Below the pieces are notes generated by a model. That model was not told the DNA's origin. It saw only the letters and a program-made list of their open reading frames with translations, and ran no database searches. A stretch of DNA of 15,283 nt, taken from Lentimicrobiaceae bacterium. Lineage in GTDB: Bacteria > Bacteroidota > Bacteroidia > Bacteroidales > WCHB1-69. Where the stretch lies: assembly GCA_009787675.1 (NCBI GenBank), contig WQSU01000025.1:1-15283 (forward strand), given 5' to 3'. A program made the position numbers and the translations under genes. Below, piece after piece: positions 6,829 to 12,515 of the stretch (its first letter is position 1; each line of letters begins with the position of its first letter).

Positions 6829-8067
6829 GTGAAAAATAATTCCGGAACTTCTTCCTTTATTGCATTTCGCTACCTGTTTTCTCCCAAAAAACACAATATT
6901 ATTAATATTATTTCTGTCATCTCGGTGCTGGGCATTATGGCAAGCACTGCGGCGTTAGTCATTGTGTTGTCGGTTTTTAACGGACTGCAAGATTTGATAA
7001 CAAGCACTTTTAATCGTTCTAATCCACCATTAAAAATTGAAGTTAAAGAGGGAAAAATGTTTTCATTGGAGGATAGACATTTTTTCATTGGCGATTTAGA
7101 AAAAGTTGAAGGTGTAAAAGCTGTAGAAGAAGTAGTTAGTGATTTAATCTTGGTTGCTTATCATGAAAAACAAACGTTAGCCACCTTGTATGGGGTATCT
7201 GAAAATTTTCCGGCATTATCAGGATTGGAAGAGACGACCATTGATGGTGATTTTGAGGTAGGTAGTGAAAACGGAATTGTATTCGGGCAAGTTGTTGCCG
7301 GATTATTAAGTATTGAACTTTACGACTTTGAGTCTGTAAAGCTCTATTATCCAAAGCGTAGCAAAAAAAGCCTTGTTAACCCCATAGATGCGTTTCAGAC
7401 ATGTTATGCACGTCCTGTTGGAGTTTTTGCCAGCTACACCCCATATGATGAAAATGCGCTGTTTGTTTCCAAAAAACTTGCAAAAGAGTTATTTGAATTA
7501 GACACAAAGGTTTCATTTATTGCCTTGTATCTTAATGAAAATGCTAAACTCGGAAAAGTTCAGAAAAAAATAGAACAAATTGTAGGCGATGATTTTACAG
7601 TTCAGAATCAGATGCAACAGGAAGCGTTGCTCTATAAAACAATAAAAGGTGAAAATTTGACAGTATATCTTATTTTGGGCTTTATTTTTGTGATTGCAAC
7701 TTTTAATATCATTGGCATTTTAGGAATGCTTATTATAGAAAAAAAACAGGACATTTCTATCTTGCACACTTTGGGAGCATCTAAGGCGTTACTAAAAAAG
7801 ATTTTTTTAATTGTTGGCGCTATGATTGGCATTTTCGGTGGTTTTTTGGGAATATGCATTGGTCTGATTTGTTGTCTAATACAGCAGCACTTTGGCGTAA
7901 TCTCGTTGGGTAATGCCGAATCTTCCTACATCATTTCGGCTTATCCTGTTTCAATTGCGTTCGTAGATTTTGCAGTAGTTTTCTTTTTGGGAACAGGGAT
8001 TAGTTTGCTAACCTCGTGGGTATCATTACAAAAAATAAAAAATAACTATTTGATAAACAAATATTAG
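6829..8067 (+). CDS. FtsX-like ABC transporter permease (LolC/LolE type)
   Basis: The 412-residue inner-membrane protein has the four-helix MacB/FtsX layout. TM1 is at about residues 24-50, a large periplasmic domain lies at ~55-270, and three further TM segments lie at about 277-303, 325-350 and 375-400. After TM2 comes EKKQDISILHTLGASK, the conserved coupling segment that contacts the ATPase. Proteins of this type move lipoproteins out of the inner membrane with a LolD-type ATPase, which is not encoded in the window. The start is GTG at 6829-6831; the first internal ATG (residue 37) would cut TM1, so GTG is correct. The gene lies 3 bp after rbfA and 6 bp before porZ. The rbfA-permease pairing is common in Bacteroidetes. 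Confidence 0.9.
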   Translation: MKNNSGTSSFIAFRYLFSPKKHNIINIISVISVLGIMASTAALVIVLSVFNGLQDLITSTFNRSNPPLKIEVKEGKMFSLEDRHFFIGDLEKVEGVKAVEEVVSDLILVAYHEKQTLATLYGVSENFPALSGLEETTIDGDFEVGSENGIVFGQVVAGLLSIELYDFESVKLYYPKRSKKSLVNPIDAFQTCYARPVGVFASYTPYDENALFVSKKLAKELFELDTKVSFIALYLNENAKLGKVQKKIEQIVGDDFTVQNQMQQEALLYKTIKGENLTVYLILGFIFVIATFNIIGILGMLIIEKKQDISILHTLGASKALLKKIFLIVGAMIGIFGGFLGICIGLICCLIQQHFGVISLGNAESSYIISAYPVSIAFVDFAVVFFLGTGISLLTSWVSLQKIKNNYLINKY

Positions 8068-8073
8068 AATATT

Positions 8074-10419
8074 ATGAATAAAAAACTCTTTTTCGTTCTT
8101 GTCCCTTTTATTTCCATATCACTTTGGGCGCAAGATGTTCCGCTTGGTCAATTTAAAGAATATTTAGCTTACAATAGATTTCACTCTGTTGCTCAAGATC
8201 ATGAAAATATTTATGCTGCCACCGATAAAAGTATATTAGTAGTTGATAAATCTGGCGGCGCTCAGGATAAATGGTCTAATTTGAATGGGCTATCGGATGT
8301 TGGAATCCAAACCATCCATAGTGATAATGAAGGCAGGCTATTCATTGCTTATACCAATTCTAATATAGACATTGTGAAAGATTACAAGGTCTATAATATT
8401 CGTGATCTCTTGAACAAACAAATTACAGGCTCTAAGACAATTAACAGTATCTTTACTTTTGGAGGACTTGCCTATTTTTCTTGCGATTTTGGCGTAGTAA
8501 TTATAGATTTAGATAATTTATTAGTAAAAGACACATGGTTTACCATAAAACATAATGAGCCTTATCGTGCACATTCTTTAGCCATTCACAACGACCGTTA
8601 TTATTTAGCTACCGATAAGGGGGTATGTTCATTGCCTGTAAATACTTCAAATCCTGCCGATTTCTCATCATGGACGCAAGAGGAAGAACTGCCTCAAGTA
8701 CCGTATAAATTATTGTTTAGTTATCAGGATAAATTGTTTGCTGTGCAAAATACAAAAGCAATTGTTGATACTTTTGTTTTTGATACTTTGTTTGTTTATC
8801 AAAACTCACATTGGAATTATGATGCTTCTATGGAAATAGAGATTAATAGTTTTGATAAAAAAGATGAAAAATTATTGATTTGTAGTTGGAATCATATTCA
8901 ATTTTTTTCAGGAGACAACTTCATAGATAAGACTTATTGGAAAAGACCGCCACATAGATGGCAAAGCGGGCGTAAAGCAATCTTTGATGATAAAATGAAT
9001 GTTTGGATAGCGGATGATAACTTGGGATTAATATATTTAGATTTACAGAATGATACCTCTATAGCGAATATTGCTGAGGGTCCTGCCAATAGCAGTTCCT
9101 ATGGGTTGTGTTTTTTAGAAGGCATGTTAGCCGTGGTGCCGGGCGCCCGTAGCGGTGCCATTGTTCCCAGTTGGAATGCTCCCGCAATAAGTATTTTACA
9201 AAATGATAAATGGTGGAGCACTACTGACTTTAGTCAGTTGAATGCAGACGCCCCAGAATCAAGACCAGGAGGGTTTAATTCAGTTGCCATTAATCCCAAA
9301 AATACAAACGAAATCTATATTGGTTCATGGTTAGATGGACTTTATAAAATCAATAGGGAGACCCATGAAATATTTTGTTACAATAATTATAATTCACCAT
9401 TGAAATCTACGCGAGTAAAAGATTCCATTGTGTTTGTATCAGGATTGACAATTGATAAACAAAACCACCTTTGGATGGCACACACTGATGCAGCAAACGA
9501 TCCCATAAAGGTTAAAGACTTAAACACAACTGAAGATAAATGGTACACAATAGATTTGAGCTCTTATATCCCTGCAAAAAGCTATGTTGAGCATATTCTA
9601 ATCGATTCTCGTAACTATAAATGGATTACAGCTCCTGTTGCCAATACATTGATTGTATTTTATGAGAATGGCTCGCTTGAGAATGATGCATTGCATAAAA
9701 AAACGACAGTAAATCTTACCTCAGAAGCTAAAGTGGCTGGTACAAGGCTTACCTGCATTGCAGAAGATAGAGAAGGACGGATTTGGGTTGGCGCCGATCA
9801 GGGAATAAAAGTAATTTACGATGCGGCTTCGGTGTTTAACAGACAAGTTTATGCCAAAAACATCCTCTTAGAACAGTTCGAGTACATCCAAATTCTTCTT
9901 GAATACGAATACATTACATGTATTGCTGTGGATGCTGCCGATAGAAAATGGATTGGGACTCGGAGTGCCGGCGTATTCCTCATTTCACCCTCAGGCACTC
10001 AGGAACTTTTTCATTTTACCACAGAAAATTCACCCTTGTTTTCAAATCAAATCTATGATATTAAAATTAATCCTGAAAACGGCGAGGTGTTTATTGCAAC
10101 CGATGGCGGGCTAATTTCCTACAAAGGTACAGCTACCATGGCAAAGGACAATTACAAGGAAGCACTCGTTTATCCCAATCCTGTGCGAGAAGATTATTAT
10201 GGACCTGTTGCCGTAAAAGGTTTAATGGAAGATTCTTTCTGCAAAATCACCGATACAAAGGGAAATTTGGTTTGGCAAGGTTATGCCTATGGCGGTCAGT
10301 TAATTTGGAATGGAAAGGATTTTTACGGCAACCGTCCTGCCACGGGCGTATATTTTGTAATGGCATCCAGCAAAACCGGAAAAGAGAAGAAGGTGGCTAA
10401 GTTTTTGTTTGTGAAGTAG
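8074..10419 (+). CDS. porZ: PorZ-like type IX secretion system surface protein
   Basis: The 781-residue exported protein has a signal peptide (MNKKLFFVLVPFISISLWAQ, probable cut before Gln20). It opens with VPLGQFKEYLAYNRFHSVAQ and ENIYAATDKSILVVDKSGG, the start of the first beta-propeller in PorZ proteins. Propeller repeats continue, with late blades such as RIWVGADQGIKVIYD and RKWIGTRSAGVFLIS. The C-terminal ~80 residues form a T9SS sorting-type domain, with YPNPVRED near residue 700, GVYFVMASS, and the terminal KKVAKFLFVK. In P. gingivalis, PorZ belongs to the surface attachment complex and delivers anionic lipopolysaccharide to cargo; its own C-terminal domain is not cleaved. Length and domain order fit PorZ better than a cargo protein, but a generic propeller cargo protein remains possible. 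Confidence 0.8.
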   Translation: MNKKLFFVLVPFISISLWAQDVPLGQFKEYLAYNRFHSVAQDHENIYAATDKSILVVDKSGGAQDKWSNLNGLSDVGIQTIHSDNEGRLFIAYTNSNIDIVKDYKVYNIRDLLNKQITGSKTINSIFTFGGLAYFSCDFGVVIIDLDNLLVKDTWFTIKHNEPYRAHSLAIHNDRYYLATDKGVCSLPVNTSNPADFSSWTQEEELPQVPYKLLFSYQDKLFAVQNTKAIVDTFVFDTLFVYQNSHWNYDASMEIEINSFDKKDEKLLICSWNHIQFFSGDNFIDKTYWKRPPHRWQSGRKAIFDDKMNVWIADDNLGLIYLDLQNDTSIANIAEGPANSSSYGLCFLEGMLAVVPGARSGAIVPSWNAPAISILQNDKWWSTTDFSQLNADAPESRPGGFNSVAINPKNTNEIYIGSWLDGLYKINRETHEIFCYNNYNSPLKSTRVKDSIVFVSGLTIDKQNHLWMAHTDAANDPIKVKDLNTTEDKWYTIDLSSYIPAKSYVEHILIDSRNYKWITAPVANTLIVFYENGSLENDALHKKTTVNLTSEAKVAGTRLTCIAEDREGRIWVGADQGIKVIYDAASVFNRQVYAKNILLEQFEYIQILLEYEYITCIAVDAADRKWIGTRSAGVFLISPSGTQELFHFTTENSPLFSNQIYDIKINPENGEVFIATDGGLISYKGTATMAKDNYKEALVYPNPVREDYYGPVAVKGLMEDSFCKITDTKGNLVWQGYAYGGQLIWNGKDFYGNRPATGVYFVMASSKTGKEKKVAKFLFVK

Positions 10420-10428
10420 AAGCAGGTC

Positions 10429-10448
10429 TATATCAATTAAATGATATA
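10429..10448. terminator. Weak AT-rich hairpin between convergent porZ and ruvA
   Basis: TATATCA and TGATATA (arms 10429-10435 and 10442-10448) form a 7-bp stem with a 6-base loop, 9 bases after the porZ stop. There is little GC and no strong T-run, so any termination would be weak. It is the only hairpin seen in this 100-bp convergent gap. Confidence 0.25.
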
Positions 10449-10520
10449 AATCTTAATGTGGATAAGGTTATGAAAATAGCTAAAATAAAAACTGTAGCTT
10501 CTTAAATACTTTACTCAAGT

Positions 10521-11111
10521 TTATAATAATTTTAATGCCTTCTTAATCAAGTCTTCAATGGACAAGTGGGTACCTTCCATGCGAACAATCTTTTCTAAGG
10601 CGCTGTCTGCTGAGTTTTTGGTGAACCCCAACGAAACCAATGCAGATAATGCTTCTACTTTATTATTATTATATGAAATTGTCATTTTTTCAATATTGGA
10701 AGGGGAAGTTTTTCCAATTTTATCTTTGAGATCAATAATCACCCTTTGCGCCGTTTTCAGCCCTATTCCTTTCACTCCCTGAATAATTCTAACATTTTCT
10801 GTAGCAATAGCATTAATCAATTCATCAGTGCTTAAAGAGGATAGAATTAAACGCGCCGTATTGACACCAATTCCATTTACGGAAATGAGTAGGCGAAACA
10901 AACTTCGTTCCTCTTCTGTGTAGAATCCAAATAGTTGTTGCGCATCTTCTTTAATAACATAATGGGTTAACAACTTCACATTTTCGGTTTCTTTCAATTG
11001 TGAAAAAGTAGCTAAGGAAATGTGAATGCCATAAGCCACACCGCCGGCAGTTTCAATAACCACGTAAGCGGGATTTTTTTCGACTAAAGTGCCTTTGATG
11101 TAGGTGATCAT
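10521..11111 (-). CDS. ruvA: Holliday junction branch migration protein RuvA
   Basis: The 196-residue protein is of normal RuvA length. The N-terminal OB-fold domain (MITYIKGTLVEKNPAYVVIE onward) is followed by two helix-hairpin-helix motifs, around VNGIG (78-82) and VKGIG (113-117). After a linker comes the small domain III (about 148-196, ending in SIEDLIKKALKLL) that contacts RuvB. RuvA binds four-way junctions as a tetramer and guides the RuvB motor during recombination repair. All three domains appear intact. It lies 44 bp after the ABC-2 permease gene on the same strand and could share its transcript. Confidence 0.97.
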   Translation of the reverse strand: MITYIKGTLVEKNPAYVVIETAGGVAYGIHISLATFSQLKETENVKLLTHYVIKEDAQQLFGFYTEEERSLFRLLISVNGIGVNTARLILSSLSTDELINAIATENVRIIQGVKGIGLKTAQRVIIDLKDKIGKTSPSNIEKMTISYNNNKVEALSALVSLGFTKNSADSALEKIVRMEGTHLSIEDLIKKALKLL

Positions 11112-11155
11112 AAATATGATAGATTAGGTGATGAGGTGATTTTTTATTTCCGGTT

Positions 11156-12271
11156 TTATTTTCGTTTCTTATAACTAATTACTGCCCACAGATTTGCTCC
11201 GAAGGCAAAAGCCATCAATGCTCCCAATTGCGGCAAAATGTCAGAAATGGTGCATCCTTTTAGGTAAACAAAACGCATTATTTCAGCATAATAACGTAAT
11301 GGATTGGCATAAGTGAGCCATTGAGCCCAACGTGGCATGGAGGCAATAGGCGTGAGCAAGCCGCTCATTAATATGAAAACAACAAGGAAAAACATAGCAA
11401 TCATCATCGCTTGTTGCATCGTATCCGATTTGTTGGAGACCACTAACCCAATGCCGGTCATAGTGAGAATAAACACTGCTGCAGCTAAATAGAGTGTCCC
11501 AAAACTGCCCACGGGAAGCAATCCATAGATCAGGTAGGCGATAATAAAACCAATGGTGAGCACAATATAGCCGATGAACCAATACGGAATGATTTTAGCT
11601 ATAATGAAATAAAATTTCTTAACGGGGGTAACATTCATCTGCTCAATGGTGCCCTGTTCTTTTTCCATGACAATACTCACAGCCGGCATGGCGCCACACA
11701 TTAACACTAAGAGCATCATCATGATAGCAGGTACCATGTAGGCTTTGTAGTTCATAAACGGGTTGAAAAGCGCCCGATTGGTAATTATGATATTCTGTTG
11801 GGAGGCAACACTATTTAAAGCCACCAATTCCATCGAGATATTTTTAGAGAAATCCATAGCGATTGATGCTAAATAGGCGGTGCCCATCATCCCTTTCATC
11901 CCATCCACTGCATTGGCGGAAATGAGCACTTTGGCAATTTTTTGCTTAGTCAAATCACGTTCAAAGTGGCGTGGAATCTCTAAAATGGCGTCAGCCCTTC
12001 CGCTTACTATTTGATTATTCAAGGCAGCCTCATAGCTGTTTTCATTCGCCACAATTTGATAATAATGGGAAGAGCCTATCTTTTCTATAAAACGTTTAGA
12101 ATAAGTTGAATAGTCGTTGTCCACCACTGTCAAGCGAATGTTTTTTACTTCGAAATCGGCGGCAAAAGGCAGGAGCAGCAAAAAAACAACCGGCATTACA
12201 AAAATGATAACGGGAAGCACGCTGTTTCTTCGAATGAGCTTGAACTCTTTCTCGATTAAATATTTAAGCAT
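11156..12271 (-). CDS. ABC-2 type transporter permease (YhhJ/YbhR-like)
   Basis: The 371-residue inner-membrane protein has TM1 at about residues 18-36, a periplasmic region to ~175, and a cluster of five TM helices to the C-terminus. MEKEQGTIEQMNVTPV (about 202-217) after TM2 is the family signature of ABC-2 exporters. MSGLLTPIASMPRWAQWLTY, followed by NPLRYYAEIMR, marks the last part. These permeases export drugs or small hydrophobic molecules with a cytosolic ATPase. None is encoded next to it here (ruvA follows, a tRNA precedes). I chose ATG 12269-12271. The frame is open to 12349, but the extra N-terminal residues are a translation of the tRNA-Gly gene and cannot be genuine. The start is only 20 bp from the tRNA 3' end, so the two are probably co-transcribed. 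Confidence 0.88.
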   Translation of the reverse strand: MLKYLIEKEFKLIRRNSVLPVIIFVMPVVFLLLLPFAADFEVKNIRLTVVDNDYSTYSKRFIEKIGSSHYYQIVANENSYEAALNNQIVSGRADAILEIPRHFERDLTKQKIAKVLISANAVDGMKGMMGTAYLASIAMDFSKNISMELVALNSVASQQNIIITNRALFNPFMNYKAYMVPAIMMMLLVLMCGAMPAVSIVMEKEQGTIEQMNVTPVKKFYFIIAKIIPYWFIGYIVLTIGFIIAYLIYGLLPVGSFGTLYLAAAVFILTMTGIGLVVSNKSDTMQQAMMIAMFFLVVFILMSGLLTPIASMPRWAQWLTYANPLRYYAEIMRFVYLKGCTISDILPQLGALMAFAFGANLWAVISYKKRK

Positions 12272-12291
12272 ATATCGAAAAAAAAATTTAG

Positions 12292-12364
12292 AGCGGAAAA
12301 CGGGATTCGAACCCGCGACCCTCAGCTTGGGAAGCTGATGCTCTACCAACTGAGCTACTTCCGC
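12292..12364 (-). tRNA. tRNA-Gly (anticodon CCC)
   Basis: On the minus strand a full 73-base cloverleaf can be folded. The acceptor is GCGGAAG with TTTCCGC and the D arm is GCTC/GAGC. The anticodon stem is TCAGC/GCTGA around loop TTCCCAA. The T arm is GCGGG/CCCGT around TTCGAAT. Position 33 is T and the anticodon is CCC, reading GGG (glycine). The discriminator is U73, as usual for glycine tRNA. The CCA end is not encoded. Confidence 0.96.
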
Positions 12365-12375
12365 ATTTGGAAGCG

Positions 12376-12383
12376 CAAAAATA
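12376..12383 (-). promoter_or_regulatory. Candidate -7 element for tRNA-Gly
   Basis: TATTTTTG on the minus strand is an exact match to the Bacteroidetes -7 element TAnnTTTG. It lies 11 bp upstream of the tRNA 5' end, which would give a short leader. No good -33 element was seen at the expected distance. Confidence 0.42.
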
Positions 12384-12445
12384 TTTTTTTTTTAATGGTG
12401 TTCGCAGGCTTGCACTGATAATTTATAGATACATAAAAACTACTG

Positions 12446-12479
12446 TTTGTTTTATTAAAAATATTGTGTAATAATTTTA
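12446..12479 (+). promoter_or_regulatory. Weak candidate promoter for the BatD-Plug frame
   Basis: TTTG (12446-12449) and TAATTTTA (12472-12479, one mismatch to TAnnTTTG) lie 37 bp before the start codon region. The 22-bp spacing is longer than usual and the region is very AT-rich, so a chance match is possible. Confidence 0.25.
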
Positions 12480-12515
12480 TTATTGCTTCGTTACATCTTT
12501 CTGCAATAAATAATT

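Noticed and set aside
12272..12349. N-terminal extension of the ABC-2 permease to an upstream ATG
   Set aside because: These codons are the tRNA-Gly gene and its 3' flank translated; the family N-terminus begins at 12271.
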